Source of the DNA: DYRB01 sp963845265
Lineage (GTDB): Bacteria; Pseudomonadota; Gammaproteobacteria; Chromatiales; Chromatiaceae
Direction: 5' to 3'
Assembly (NCBI GenBank): GCA_963845265.1
Contig: CAWJRN010000006.1
Location: 124,001-188,000, forward strand
DNA: 64,000 bases
Every line of letters starts with the position of its first letter. Position 1 is the stretch's first letter. The translations under genes and the position numbers were made by a program. The notes below the pieces were generated by a model, which did no database searches, was not told the origin of the DNA, and worked only from the letters and a program-made list of their open reading frames with translations. Positions 42,857-51,347 of the stretch are shown piece after piece.

Positions 42857-43773
42857 CGCAGATCGAAGACGATGGGGACCCGCACCGGCCAGCGACTGCG
42901 ACCCGTTTCCGACGGGATCGGTTTGTAGCGCCCTAGTCGGCGCAGGGTCTCCACCGCTGCCTCATCGAGGGCGCTATGTCCGGAGCCCTTGGCCACCCGG
43001 ATGTCGCTCAGGCGGCCATCTCCCTGCACGGTAAAGGCCACGGTCGCGACCCCCTTGACGTCCTCCCGCCTGGCCCCCGGGGGATAGAAACGATTGCGGG
43101 CGATGGCCTGCTGCAGGCCCCGCAGATAGGCCCTCTCGGCGGCGGCACGTTCAGCGCTGGCTGCCGCACCCGAGCCTGCAGTGCCACCCTTGGCCGCCCT
43201 ACCAGCAGCAGCTGCCGCGGTCGTGGCTCCGACCTTGCCTGTGCTCGCCCGCACCGACCTTTCCGATTTGCTCGCACCGGCGGTGCGCTTGGGCTTGGGC
43301 TTGGGCTTGGGCTTGGGCTTGGGCTTGGGCTTGGGCTTCGGCTTTGCCTTGACCACCGGCTTCGGGGCGGGTTTCGCCTCAGGTACCGGGGTCACCGCCG
43401 CGACCTTGGGAGCCGGCTCTGGAACCGCCTCGGGTATCGGCTCAGGGGCTGGCTTAGGGACTGGCTCTTGGATCGGTTCCGGCGGCGGTTCCGGCAACGG
43501 TTCGGTTTCGGGCTCGACGGGCTCCGGCGGACGCTCGGGTTCCGCAACGGGTTCCTGCGCCACCGATTCCGCCGCCGGTGCCACATCGCCCCCCCCCGGG
43601 TCGCCCAGATCCACGAACATGGCCAGGCTGACCCCCAACTCCAGGTCGCCCGGGTCGTTCGGGGCCTGCCCTAGGGCAGACCACAGCAGGGTTCCCGCCA
43701 GTGCCAAGTGAAGCGTGGCGGAGATCGCAAGGGCGGCGAACAGGCAGCCCTGGCAGCGCAACCGGTTCGTCAC
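42853..43773 (-). CDS. tonB: TonB-like energy transducer with Pro/Glu and Lys-Pro repeats
   Basis: A 306-residue TonB-family protein that transmits proton-motive force to outer-membrane receptors. It has an N-terminal membrane anchor (LFAALAISATLHLALAGTLL), a long proline-rich spacer first of Glu-Pro type (PEPVEPETEPLPEPPPEPIQ) and then of Lys-Pro type, an Ala/Gly-rich part, and the C-terminal receptor-contact domain (VATVAFTVQGDGRLSDIRVA, LDEAAVETLRRLGRYKPIP). The Lys-Pro stretch is encoded by eight perfect hexamers (43291-43338). The GTG start at 43773 overlaps the exbD stop by 4 bp. Confidence 0.9.
   Translation of the reverse strand: MTNRLRCQGCLFAALAISATLHLALAGTLLWSALGQAPNDPGDLELGVSLAMFVDLGDPGGGDVAPAAESVAQEPVAEPERPPEPVEPETEPLPEPPPEPIQEPVPKPAPEPIPEAVPEPAPKVAAVTPVPEAKPAPKPVVKAKPKPKPKPKPKPKPKPKPKRTAGASKSERSVRASTGKVGATTAAAAAGRAAKGGTAGSGAAASAERAAAERAYLRGLQQAIARNRFYPPGARREDVKGVATVAFTVQGDGRLSDIRVAKGSGHSALDEAAVETLRRLGRYKPIPSETGRSRWPVRVPIVFDLR
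43291..43338 (+). repeat. (GGGCTT)8 hexanucleotide microsatellite in tonB
   Basis: Eight perfect tandem copies of GGGCTT (AAGCCC on the coding strand, Lys-Pro) within the periplasmic spacer. Gain or loss of units keeps the frame, so slippage would alter only the reach of TonB across the periplasm. Confidence 0.9.
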
Positions 43774-44144
43774 TGCTCCCGGGTCAGGATACTGACCCGC
43801 TCCAGGGCGTGGGTCTTGAGCAGGTCCGCCACCGCGACGAAGCGCTCGAAGCGTGCCTGGGCATCCACCCGCAGCACGATGGCAGTCTGCGGGTCCAGGC
43901 CCGCCAGACGTTCCGCCAGAGGCTCAAGGGCCACCGGGGCCGCATCGAGGTAATACTCTCCCTCGCGCCCGATGGCGATCTCGACCCTTTCGGTAGCATC
44001 CCGCGTGGGCGCCGCGTCCGCCTTGGGCAAGCGGATGTCCAAGCGCCCCTCCGCCAGGAAGGTGGCCGTGGTCAGGACGATGGCCAGCAACACCAACATG
44101 ATGTCGATGAAGGGAATGACGTTGATCGTGTCCATGCGTTTCAT
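43770..44144 (-). CDS. exbD: ExbD/TolR-family proton-channel subunit
   Basis: A 124-residue protein with one membrane helix (INVIPFIDIMLVLLAIVLTT, including the functional Asp of ExbD/TolR) and a periplasmic domain with LRVDAQARFERFVAVADLL. Together with ExbB it uses the proton gradient to energise TonB. The ATG at 44144 overlaps the exbB stop (ATGA) and its own stop overlaps the tonB start, giving a tightly coupled exbB-exbD-tonB operon. Confidence 0.92.
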   Translation of the reverse strand: MKRMDTINVIPFIDIMLVLLAIVLTTATFLAEGRLDIRLPKADAAPTRDATERVEIAIGREGEYYLDAAPVALEPLAERLAGLDPQTAIVLRVDAQARFERFVAVADLLKTHALERVSILTREQ

Positions 44145-44566
44145 GCAGCCTGCAACCTCCGCCACCGCATCTGCAGAACCTCGACCCGCCGCAATAGGGC
44201 GTTATAGAAAATGATCGACGGGATGGCGACCACCAAGCCCAGGGCGGTAGCCTTCAGGGCCAAAGCCAGACCGAGCATGATGGCCGAGGTTTCGATGCCT
44301 CCGCCTTGACCCAGGTCGTGGAAGGTGATCAGGATACCCAATACGGTCCCGAGCAGACCCACATAGGGGGCGTTGGCGCCGACGGTGGCGATGGTGGTGA
44401 GATGGGACGTCAGGGAAATGGTCAATTCGTCCAGATCCTGGAACCGACCCAGGTCCACCCGCGCCAGATAGAGATAGCGTTCGATGACGAAGGCCAGCAT
44501 GAGAAAGCTCATCAGGCCGAGGACGCCGAAGACGGCGTAGTCTAGATAATCCTTGAGGTACTGCAA
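44141..44566 (-). CDS. exbB: ExbB/TolQ-family proton-channel protein, short form
   Basis: A 141-residue MotA/TolQ/ExbB protein. The helices are VFGVLGLMSFLMLAFVIERY, APYVGLLGTVLGILITFHDL and LGLALALKATALGLVVAIPS; GLLGTVxGI and the ATALGLxVAIP pattern are the family hallmarks. It is shorter than E. coli ExbB because the N-terminal and cytoplasmic extensions are missing, as in many compact exbB-exbD-tonB operons. It is divergent from the TauE/SafE-like gene, with 37 bp between them. Confidence 0.92.
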   Translation of the reverse strand: MQYLKDYLDYAVFGVLGLMSFLMLAFVIERYLYLARVDLGRFQDLDELTISLTSHLTTIATVGANAPYVGLLGTVLGILITFHDLGQGGGIETSAIMLGLALALKATALGLVVAIPSIIFYNALLRRVEVLQMRWRRLQAA

Positions 44567-44603
44567 CGATGAATCCTCGCGTGTTGTGGCGGCGGGCAGG
44601 TAG

Positions 44604-45284
44604 TTGACCCCGTTCCTGCTCGCCTTCTTGATCGGGCTGCTGAGCGCCCTGCACTGTTTGGGGATGTGCGGCGGTATCGTCGGCGCGCTGGCCTTTTCCC
44701 TGCCCTTGGAGATACGCCGCGACCCAAGCCGTCTGGTCCTGTTTTTGTTCGCCTACAACCTGGGAAGGGTGGGCAGCTACGCCCTGGCCGGCGCTGCCTT
44801 CGGCTGGCTCGGAGAGGCCCTCATGGCCAGTGGCGGCGCGGCCTGGCCCCATCGGGTGCTGCAATGGATTGCCGCCCTGGTGATGGTCGGTATCGGACTC
44901 TACATCGCCGGGTGGTTTCCACGCTTTGCTCAGGTCGAGCGCATCGGCGAGCCCCTCTGGCAACGCCTGGAGCCCCTGGGCCGGCGCATCCTCCCAGTGG
45001 CCACTCTGCCCCGGGCCCTGGTCTACGGGGCAATCTGGGGTTGGCTGCCCTGCGGCCTGGTCTACACTATGCTCATCGCCACCCCAGCCCAGGGGGGACC
45101 CATCGCCGGTGCCCTCTACATGGCCCTGTTCGGTCTGGGTACCCTGCCCGCCATGCTCGCCATCGGGCTACTGACAGGCAGACTCCATGCCTGGGCACGG
45201 GACCGCAGGGTCCAGCTGATTGCGGGCCTGAGCGTGATTGCCCTGGGGCTATATACCCTGGGGGTTCAAGGATACAATGTGTAG
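44604..45284 (+). CDS. TauE/SafE-like (DsbD_2) membrane protein
   Basis: A 226-residue six- to seven-helix membrane protein. The first helix contains LSALHCLGMCGGIVGALAFS, the HCxGMCGG signature of the DsbD_2/TauE-SafE group, and a second conserved Pro-Cys occurs in WGWLPCGLVYTML. Members are often called sulfite exporters, but those with HCxGMCGG usually sit near cytochrome-oxidase or copper-handling genes, so metal or redox transport is more likely than sulfite export. The start is TTG 44604. The sigma-54-activator-like gene follows 45 bp later. Confidence 0.75.
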   Translation: MTPFLLAFLIGLLSALHCLGMCGGIVGALAFSLPLEIRRDPSRLVLFLFAYNLGRVGSYALAGAAFGWLGEALMASGGAAWPHRVLQWIAALVMVGIGLYIAGWFPRFAQVERIGEPLWQRLEPLGRRILPVATLPRALVYGAIWGWLPCGLVYTMLIATPAQGGPIAGALYMALFGLGTLPAMLAIGLLTGRLHAWARDRRVQLIAGLSVIALGLYTLGVQGYNV

Positions 45285-45295
45285 CTGTTCTGATC

Positions 45296-45312
45296 GACCG
45301 CTGTAGGCGGTC
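45296..45312 (+). other. Small hairpin between TauE/SafE-like gene and regulator gene
   Basis: Inverted repeat with arms GACCGC and GCGGTC and loop TGTAG, 11 nt after one stop and 17 nt before the next start. It has no T-run, so it is not a standard terminator. It could modulate translation of the downstream gene. Confidence 0.35.
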
Positions 45313-45329
45313 AATATGGGTGATATGCC

Positions 45330-46238
45330 ATGATCGACAAGCGAGGTCCCACCGTTCAACGCCCCGTCGGCACCTCGCCTGAGTTGCGCCGGGTCCTTTC
45401 CGCCGCGCGCATGGTGGCTCCCATAGGGGTCAACGTGCTGATCGTCGGCGAGGCCGGCAGCGGCCGACAGACCCTGGCCAGGGAGATTCATCGGCTCGGC
45501 CCTACACCTACTGGGCCGTGCCGCGCCGTTGCCTGCGTCGGCCTTCCCGAGGAGGGGCTGCAGGGGCATATCGAGGCCGTGGCCACCACGCCGGGCACGC
45601 TCATCCTCACCGAGGTCTCAGACCTACCCCCGGATGCTCAGGCGGCGCTGTTGCGCTACCTCGCGGCCTGGGAGATGAGCCGCGCCCCGGCCAGCGCGGG
45701 CACACGGATCATCGCCACCACCAGCCGCGACCTGGCCGCAGAGGTCGCCCTCGGAGCCTTCCGCCGGGATCTCTATTACCGGCTCTGCGTCGTCCCCCTG
45801 GAACTACCCGCCCTACGCGACCGGCCCGGAGATATACCCTTATTGCTGGAGGCGCTAGGGACCGAGGCGGCGAGCGCCCAGGGCCAACGCGCACCCCGCT
45901 ACACCGCGATGGCACTACGCCTGCTGCGCCGGTACACGTGGCCGGGCAATGTCCGCGAGCTGCGTAACCTGTGTCAGCGCATGGCCATTCTCTTCCCTGG
46001 CCGCGAGGTCACACCTGAGGATCTACCTTTGGAAGTGCGTCGCGGCGATGCCCCAAGCGCGGAGGCACACCCCTTCCAACTCCCCCCTACCGGCGTCGAC
46101 CTCAACAGCCTGGAGGCAGAGCTGATCCGCCAGGCCCTGGCACTGGCCGCCGGCAATAAGTCCCGCGCCGCACGCCTGTTGGGCCTGACCCGCGACACCC
46201 TGCTCTATCGCATAGACAAGCACCTGATCAGGGCCTAA
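45330..46238 (+). CDS. Degenerate sigma-54-activator-like AAA+ protein with Fis-type HTH
   Basis: A 302-residue protein with the fold of NtrC-type activators but altered motifs. Walker A is GEAGSGRQT with Arg in place of the catalytic Lys. The segment that should hold the GAFTGA sigma-54 contact loop is replaced by LPEEGLQGHIEAVATTPGTL, and the Walker B region reads LILTEVS without the acidic pair. Later parts are normal: FRRDLYYRLCVVPLELPALR, DRPGDIPLL, RRYTWPGNVRELRNL. It ends with a Fis-like helix-turn-helix (LIRQALALAAGNKSRAARLL, GLTRDTLLYRIDKH). There is no receiver domain. It probably binds DNA without activating sigma-54 polymerase by ATP hydrolysis. Confidence 0.82.
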   Translation: MIDKRGPTVQRPVGTSPELRRVLSAARMVAPIGVNVLIVGEAGSGRQTLAREIHRLGPTPTGPCRAVACVGLPEEGLQGHIEAVATTPGTLILTEVSDLPPDAQAALLRYLAAWEMSRAPASAGTRIIATTSRDLAAEVALGAFRRDLYYRLCVVPLELPALRDRPGDIPLLLEALGTEAASAQGQRAPRYTAMALRLLRRYTWPGNVRELRNLCQRMAILFPGREVTPEDLPLEVRRGDAPSAEAHPFQLPPTGVDLNSLEAELIRQALALAAGNKSRAARLLGLTRDTLLYRIDKHLIRA

Positions 46239-46275
46239 GGCGATTTCTGTCAATTCTCATACCATCCTGCTTGTC

Positions 46276-46357
46276 TTTTCGCCCGGCTTCGGCGTCGCGA
46301 CAACAGTTGCATAGTCCGACTATGCGCCTGTTGCCACTCCTTGAAGCCGAACGAAAA
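46276..46357. repeat. 82-bp nested palindrome between convergent genes
   Basis: Several arm pairs are arranged concentrically: TTTTCG/CGAAAA at the ends, CGGCTTC/GAAGCCG, CAACAG/CTGTTG, and GCATAG/CTATGC around the centre TCCGA. The spacing on the two sides is not equal, so the structure has internal loops. Lying between the convergent regulator and mgtE genes, with T-rich left and A-rich right edges, it may act as a bidirectional terminator; it could also be a REP-like mobile repeat. Confidence 0.7.
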
Positions 46358-46394
46358 TACGGCGCAACCTGGTATTAGAATCTCCGGCAATCGC

Positions 46395-47756
46395 CTAAGT
46401 GAGATAGATCGTCGCCAGCCCCAGAAAGGCCAAGAACCCGGTCACGTCCGTGACCGTGGTCAGGATGACGCCGCCGGCCAGGGCCGGATCGATGCCGACC
46501 CGCTCCAGGGCCAGAGGCAGCACGGCGCCGGATAGGGCCGCCATGACCAGATTGATGATCATGGCCGCGGCGATGATGGCCGCGATCCCCGCGCTGTCGA
46601 ACCAGAACCCCGCCACTGCGGCAACCACTACCGCCCAAATCAGGCCATTGATGGCCCCCACTGCCATCTCACGCACCAGCAACCAACGGGCGTTCTTGGC
46701 TGAGAGCTGACCAAGGGCGAGGCCTCGCACGGCAAGCGTCAGGGTCTGGGTGCCGGCAATACCACCCATGCTGGCAACGATGGGCATCAGCACTGCGAGG
46801 GCCACGACCTTCTCGATGGTCGCCTCGAAATTCCCGATGACCCAGGAGGCGAGGAAGGCGGTCAGCAGGTTGATCCCCAGCCACACGGCGCGCCGCCTTG
46901 CACTCAGTAGCACAGGGGCAAACATGTCCGCATCTTCGGAGAGGCCGGCCTGGCCCATGAACTGATGCTCCGCTTCCTCGCGGATCACATCCATGACGTC
47001 GTCCACGGTAATGCGCCCCAGCACCCTGCCCTGATCATCAACCACAGGGGCAGAGACCAGATCGTGCTGCTCGAAACGGTTGGCGACGTCGTGGGCATCC
47101 CAGGTGGCCGGGATGGGCTGTATATCCAGCGACATGACCTCGGCTACCGAGTCATCGGGATCGTGGGTGAGGATGTCGGCCAGCGACAGCACCCCCAGGT
47201 AGCGCCCCTCCCGGTTAGTCACGATGAGGTTATCGGTCAAGTCCGGCAGTCCCTCCTTGAATCGACGCAGATAGCGCATCACCACATCCAATGTCACCTC
47301 TGGGCGGACCGACACCGTATCGGTATTCATCAGACCGCCGGCACTGTCCTCCGGATAGGCCAGTGCCTGTTCCAGACGGGCACGCCTTTGCGCGTCCAGG
47401 GAGTCGAGCACCGCATGGGTGACGTTGGCCGGCAACTCGGCAACCAAATCGGCGAGGTCGTCGGTGTCCAGTCCCCGGGTCGCCTCCAGGAACTCGTTGG
47501 AGTCCATGCTCTCCATGAGATCGGACCGAACGTCGTCGGTGACGTGTAGCAAGACCTCACCGCCGGCGGCCCCGTCTACCAGTTCCCAGGCGACGTCGCG
47601 CTGGGACGGGGGCATGGACTCCAGCAGGTGGCCGATCTCCGCCGGTTCCAGGGCATTGAGCATGCGTCCAGCCCGCCGCAGAGAACCGCTCTCAAGCGCC
47701 TCATGGAAGTCGGTAATGCGTTGTTCCTCGGGCGGGACTGGGGTATTCGGGGACAT
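46395..47756 (-). CDS. mgtE: MgtE magnesium transporter
   Basis: A 453-residue magnesium channel. The N-terminal superhelical domain (EPAEIGHLLESMPPSQRDVA, LPANVTHAVLDSL) is followed by SAGGLMNTD, two CBS domains (about 140-260; LSLADILTHDPDDSVAEVM, VVDDQGRVLGRITVDDVMDV) and five membrane helices with VLMPIVASMGGIAGTQTLTL and the DPALAGGVILTTVTDVTGF pore region. The CBS and N domains close the pore when intracellular magnesium is high. The ATG at 47756 gives the normal family length; a 37-residue upstream extension in the same frame has no family similarity. Confidence 0.92.
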   Translation of the reverse strand: MSPNTPVPPEEQRITDFHEALESGSLRRAGRMLNALEPAEIGHLLESMPPSQRDVAWELVDGAAGGEVLLHVTDDVRSDLMESMDSNEFLEATRGLDTDDLADLVAELPANVTHAVLDSLDAQRRARLEQALAYPEDSAGGLMNTDTVSVRPEVTLDVVMRYLRRFKEGLPDLTDNLIVTNREGRYLGVLSLADILTHDPDDSVAEVMSLDIQPIPATWDAHDVANRFEQHDLVSAPVVDDQGRVLGRITVDDVMDVIREEAEHQFMGQAGLSEDADMFAPVLLSARRRAVWLGINLLTAFLASWVIGNFEATIEKVVALAVLMPIVASMGGIAGTQTLTLAVRGLALGQLSAKNARWLLVREMAVGAINGLIWAVVVAAVAGFWFDSAGIAAIIAAAMIINLVMAALSGAVLPLALERVGIDPALAGGVILTTVTDVTGFLAFLGLATIYLT

Positions 47757-47928
47757 CTGGGTGTAGCTCCGGGCGAGGTAATAAGGTGCCGCGCGGCACA
47801 TCCGGTAGACACGAGGCACAAAGACCTCAGGGCAGCCTAGGATGAGCAGAGTGGCCCAAGTTGGCAATTGGTGCGAGAGGTGCGGCGAGCCGATACGAGC
47901 ATGCCGCGTGCCGAGACAGCGAACGATC

Positions 47929-47942
47929 GACCCCTAGGGGTC
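47929..47942. other. 14-bp perfect palindrome upstream of mgtE
   Basis: GACCCCTAGGGGTC, about 100 bp downstream of the ptsI stop and 175 bp upstream of mgtE. A second short inverted repeat (GTCCT/AGGAC, about 48009-48020) lies closer to ptsI. Either could be an operator or part of a weak terminator; no T-run follows. Confidence 0.35.
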
Positions 47943-48044
47943 TATCGCATCTGGACGGGTATAGCGAGAGATTGCGACGTAGAGGCGAATCGTTCTGCTG
48001 ATCGGGCTAGTCCTGTAGGACAGCTCCAACTGGGTGCCGCGCGT

Positions 48045-49766
48045 CTACAAGTTAGCCAGCGCACCTTCGTCGACGCGCGGGAAGAGGGCATTAACCCGAG
48101 CATCCAGGTCCGCCACATGCGACTGACGGACGACCTCCTTGACGGCCAGTAGCGCCTCGGGTTGCATGCTGAACTCCCGCAGGCCGAGACCGAGCAGCAA
48201 TCGGGTGTAGCTCGGATCGGCCGCGAGTTCCCCGCACATGGCCACGGTCGTCCCGGTGCGCTGTCCCGCCTCAATGGTCATCCGGATCAGGCGCAGTACT
48301 GCCGGGTGGGTAGGATCATAGAGGTAGCTCACGCTGTCGTCCATGCGGTCCACGGCGAGGGTGTACTGGGTCAGATCGTTGGTGCCGATGGATAGGAAAT
48401 CCAGACGCCTGGCGAAGGCCTCGGCGCACAAGGCGGCGGCGGGGACCTCGACCATGCCGCCGATGGGCAGGTCCGGGTCAAACGGATGGCCCTCGGCGGT
48501 CAGCTCGCGGCGCACCTGCGCGACCAGGGCCAGAACTGCGTCGAGTTCGGCAAGGGTGGTCAGCATCGGGATCATGAGCCGCACCGGACCCAGGGCCGAG
48601 ACCCGCAGAATGGCGCGCAACTGAGGGCGAAACAGGTCCGGCTCCTGGAGACAGAGACGGATGGCGCGCAGCCCCAATGCCGTGTTGCAGGCCGACCCAG
48701 AGCGCGCAGCGACCGCATCGACCTGCTTGTCGACCCCCAGATCCAGGGTGCGAATGGTCAATGGGATACCATCCAGGGCCTCGATCACCTGGCGATAGGC
48801 GGCGAGGTGCTCCTCTTCATCCGGTAGGTCTCCGCGGTTCATATAGAGGAACTCGGTGCGATAGAGCCCTACACCGGCGGCACCATTGGCACGGGCCGCG
48901 ACGGCATCCTCCGGCAATTCCAGATTCGCGAACAGGCTCACGGGTACCCCGTCCAGGGATACGGAGGGCTGATCGACCGTGCGACGCAGGGCCTCGCGGC
49001 GTTCCTCCAAGGCGCGGATACGTCCCTGGAAATAGGCCAGGGTAGCTGTGTCCAGGTCCGCCAGGACAGTGCCCGTAACACCATCCACCACCACGGTCTC
49101 GCCATGCCTGAAATAGCGGGTGGCACGATGCACGCCGACCACCGCGGGAATGTTGAGGCTGCGCGCCAGGATAGCGGTATGGGACATGGGCCCACCGCAC
49201 TCGGTCACAAAGGCACCGGCGCCGCGCTGACCGAGCAGGATGGCATCTGCGGGGGCCAGATCCTCGGCGATCACGATCCGTCCGCGAAGATCCTGCTCGC
49301 CCATACTCGGAGACTTGGTCCCGGCGCGCAACTGGGTCTGAATCTGTCGGACCACATGGTCCACATCCTGGCGGCGATTACGCAGGTAGGGGTCGTCCAT
49401 GGCGTCAAAGACGCGCACGAGTGCATCGCGCTGACGCTGTAGGGCCCACTCGGCGCTGCATGCCTCCAGACGTATCAGCTCCCGGGCGGCGTCCACCAGG
49501 GCGGCGTCTTCGAGCATGAGGATGTGGGTATCGACGAACTCGGCCACGACCACCGAGACGGCCGCAGGGATCTGCTCACGTACCGCCCGCAGCAACGCAC
49601 GGGCGGCATCAAGGGCCGCGTCCAGGCGGGCCACTTCGGCATCGATGGCCTCGGGTGGTATGACGCCCGGGGTGGCGGGACAGGGGCAACGGGCAATAAC
49701 GAAGGCCGGCCCCACGGCAATACTGCGCGAGGCACTCACGCCCTGGCCCTGACAGGACAGGGTCAT
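48045..49766 (-). CDS. ptsI: Phosphotransferase system enzyme I
   Basis: A 573-residue EI that takes phosphate from phosphoenolpyruvate and passes it to HPr. The phosphorylated His is in GGPMSHTAIL near residue 195; the PEP-binding barrel has GVGLYRTEFLYMNR, NTALGLRAIR, GGMVEVPAAAL, SIGTNDLTQYTLAVDR and the catalytic Cys in TVAMCGELAADP. There is no N-terminal GAF domain, so it is the standard EI and not PtsP. The ATG overlaps the HPr stop by 4 bp. Confidence 0.95.
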   Translation of the reverse strand: MTLSCQGQGVSASRSIAVGPAFVIARCPCPATPGVIPPEAIDAEVARLDAALDAARALLRAVREQIPAAVSVVVAEFVDTHILMLEDAALVDAARELIRLEACSAEWALQRQRDALVRVFDAMDDPYLRNRRQDVDHVVRQIQTQLRAGTKSPSMGEQDLRGRIVIAEDLAPADAILLGQRGAGAFVTECGGPMSHTAILARSLNIPAVVGVHRATRYFRHGETVVVDGVTGTVLADLDTATLAYFQGRIRALEERREALRRTVDQPSVSLDGVPVSLFANLELPEDAVAARANGAAGVGLYRTEFLYMNRGDLPDEEEHLAAYRQVIEALDGIPLTIRTLDLGVDKQVDAVAARSGSACNTALGLRAIRLCLQEPDLFRPQLRAILRVSALGPVRLMIPMLTTLAELDAVLALVAQVRRELTAEGHPFDPDLPIGGMVEVPAAALCAEAFARRLDFLSIGTNDLTQYTLAVDRMDDSVSYLYDPTHPAVLRLIRMTIEAGQRTGTTVAMCGELAADPSYTRLLLGLGLREFSMQPEALLAVKEVVRQSHVADLDARVNALFPRVDEGALANL

Positions 49767-50032
49767 TCCGGCTCCTCGAAGCGATCGGCTACCAGTGCGG
49801 CAAGGGCAGCCACCGCCGGGGCTTCATCCTCTCCCTCGACCTCGATCGTGATGCTCGTACCCTGGCTCGCGGCCAGCATCATGACGCCCATGATGCTCTT
49901 GCCGTTGACCCGGGAACCATTGCGTTCAACCTGGACGGTACTGTCAAAGGCGCTCGCACAGCGCACGAACTTGGCCGCTGCCCGGGCGTGTAGACCAAGC
50001 CTATTCACAATGGGTAGCTCTTGTCTGATCAA
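49763..50032 (-). CDS. ptsH: HPr phosphocarrier
   Basis: An 89-residue HPr: IVNRLGLHARAAAKFVRCAS contains the His phosphorylated by EI, and NGKSIMGVMMLAASQGT contains the regulatory Ser phosphorylated by HPr kinase, whose gene lies nearby. The best start is TTG 50032, overlapping the EIIA stop (TTGA); a longer frame upstream would add residues foreign to HPr. With no sugar-specific EII genes here it serves regulation. Confidence 0.93.
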   Translation of the reverse strand: MIRQELPIVNRLGLHARAAAKFVRCASAFDSTVQVERNGSRVNGKSIMGVMMLAASQGTSITIEVEGEDEAPAVAALAALVADRFEEPE

Positions 50033-50460
50033 CGCTCGCCTGCCTCCCCCACCAAATCGACCAGAGTGTCCGGCCGACAACACCTCATAACGCCTTCGCT
50101 TCCACCCCCGAGGGCCTTGTCCATCAGATCATCGACTCCCAGAGCAGGATAGTTGAACACACGCACGAGCATCGGGAGATTGACCCCCGCCAGGGCCCTC
50201 ACACCAGGCAGGCACTGGAGGGACGCGGCGATGTTGGCGGGCGTGGAGCCATACATGTCGGTGAGGACCAGGACCCCATCCCCGCAGTTCAAGGCCTCGA
50301 CCCGACGCAGCGCATCATTGCGCAGTTGCTCCGCATCCGCCTCGTCGCGGACGGCCATGACGTCCGCCGCGAGTGGGCAAACGCCGAACATACGACGCGC
50401 CGTGGTCAGCAAGGCCGCACCGATATCCCCGTGGGTGATCAATAGCAGCCCCACACTCAT
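50029..50460 (-). CDS. Mannose-type EIIA protein of the regulatory PTS
   Basis: A 143-residue EIIA-Man domain: VGLLLITHGDIGAALL carries the phospho-accepting His, followed by VLVLTDMYGSTPANIA and VRALAGVNLPMLVRVF. No EIIB/C/D partners are encoded, so the protein probably senses phosphorylation state and does not import sugar. The ATG at 50460 overlaps the rapZ stop (ATGA) and its own stop overlaps the HPr start. Confidence 0.9.
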   Translation of the reverse strand: MSVGLLLITHGDIGAALLTTARRMFGVCPLAADVMAVRDEADAEQLRNDALRRVEALNCGDGVLVLTDMYGSTPANIAASLQCLPGVRALAGVNLPMLVRVFNYPALGVDDLMDKALGGGSEGVMRCCRPDTLVDLVGEAGER

Positions 50461-51314
50461 GGTAGATCCCGATGCCGGACCATGACGCTGTGACCGCTCT
50501 CCTCGAAGTGCCGACGCAGCGCCTCGGCCATATAGACGGAGCGGTGCTGTCCGCCGGTACACCCGAAGGCCACAGTAAGGTAGGAACGCCCATCGGTCTC
50601 GAAGCGCGGCACCCAGCGATCGAAGAAGCCGATCAGATCGGTGCGCATTTCCCCCACCTCGGTGCTGGCGTTGAGGAATTCGGCCACGGCCGGGTCACGC
50701 CCGGTCAATGGGCGTAAGTCTGGACGCCAGTGGGGGTTCGGCAAGCACCGCACATCGAAGAGAAAGTCCACATCGTGCGGGACGCCATTCTTAAAGCCAA
50801 AGGATTGCAGCAGGATGGCCGCCTTGGGCGAGGCATTGCCGGCGACGCGCTCCCGGACCAGATCGCGCAGCTCGTGGACATTGGTGTGGGTGGTGTCGAT
50901 GACCACTTCCGCCTCGCTGCGGATGGGGTCAAGCAGCCGACGTTCCATGGCGATGGCCTCCGCCAGGGGCCGATCAGCACGCGTCAGCGGGTGTTTGCGG
51001 CGCGTCTCACTGAAACGCTTGATCAGGGTGACGCTGTCAGCCTCCAGGAACAATACCCGAGCCTCAATGCTGTGGGCACGCGCGTGGCGAATCAATTCCG
51101 GCAGCTCGCCCAGGTGCTGTTCCGTATTACGCGCGTCGATTCCCACCGCGGTACGGGTATAGGTGGCGTCGGAGGAGCCAGTCAGACCCAAGGCCAGCTC
51201 CTTGAGCAAAAATACCGGCAGATTGTCGATGCTGTAATAGCCCAAGTCCTCCAGCGTACGCAAGGCGACACTCTTGCCGGACCCGGACAAACCACTGACG
51301 ATGACCAATCTCAT
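50457..51314 (-). CDS. rapZ: RapZ, P-loop RNA-binding adaptor
   Basis: A 285-residue RapZ/YvcJ protein. The N-terminal P-loop is VSGLSGSGKSVALRTLEDLG; further landmarks are YYSIDNLPV, SETRRKHPL, FGFKNGVPHDVDFLFDVRCL and the C-terminal GCTGGQHRSV. In enterobacteria it delivers the GlmZ small RNA to RNase E, linking amino-sugar supply to envelope synthesis. The start is ATG 51314, with AGAGGTGG upstream. It lies between hprK and EIIA in the conserved rpoN-linked cluster. Confidence 0.94.
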   Translation of the reverse strand: MRLVIVSGLSGSGKSVALRTLEDLGYYSIDNLPVFLLKELALGLTGSSDATYTRTAVGIDARNTEQHLGELPELIRHARAHSIEARVLFLEADSVTLIKRFSETRRKHPLTRADRPLAEAIAMERRLLDPIRSEAEVVIDTTHTNVHELRDLVRERVAGNASPKAAILLQSFGFKNGVPHDVDFLFDVRCLPNPHWRPDLRPLTGRDPAVAEFLNASTEVGEMRTDLIGFFDRWVPRFETDGRSYLTVAFGCTGGQHRSVYMAEALRRHFEESGHSVMVRHRDLP

Positions 51315-51347
51315 GGGTCCACCTCTGTACACCCCCAGACTTGCCGA

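Noticed and set aside
43270..43345. The GGGCTT repeats as a CRISPR-like or regulatory array
   Set aside because: They are uninterrupted 6-bp tandem units within the tonB frame and encode Lys-Pro, a known TonB spacer composition.
45296..45312. Hairpin after the TauE/SafE-like gene as an intrinsic terminator
   Set aside because: There is no run of T residues after the stem and the next gene starts 17 nt later on the same strand, so termination there is unlikely.
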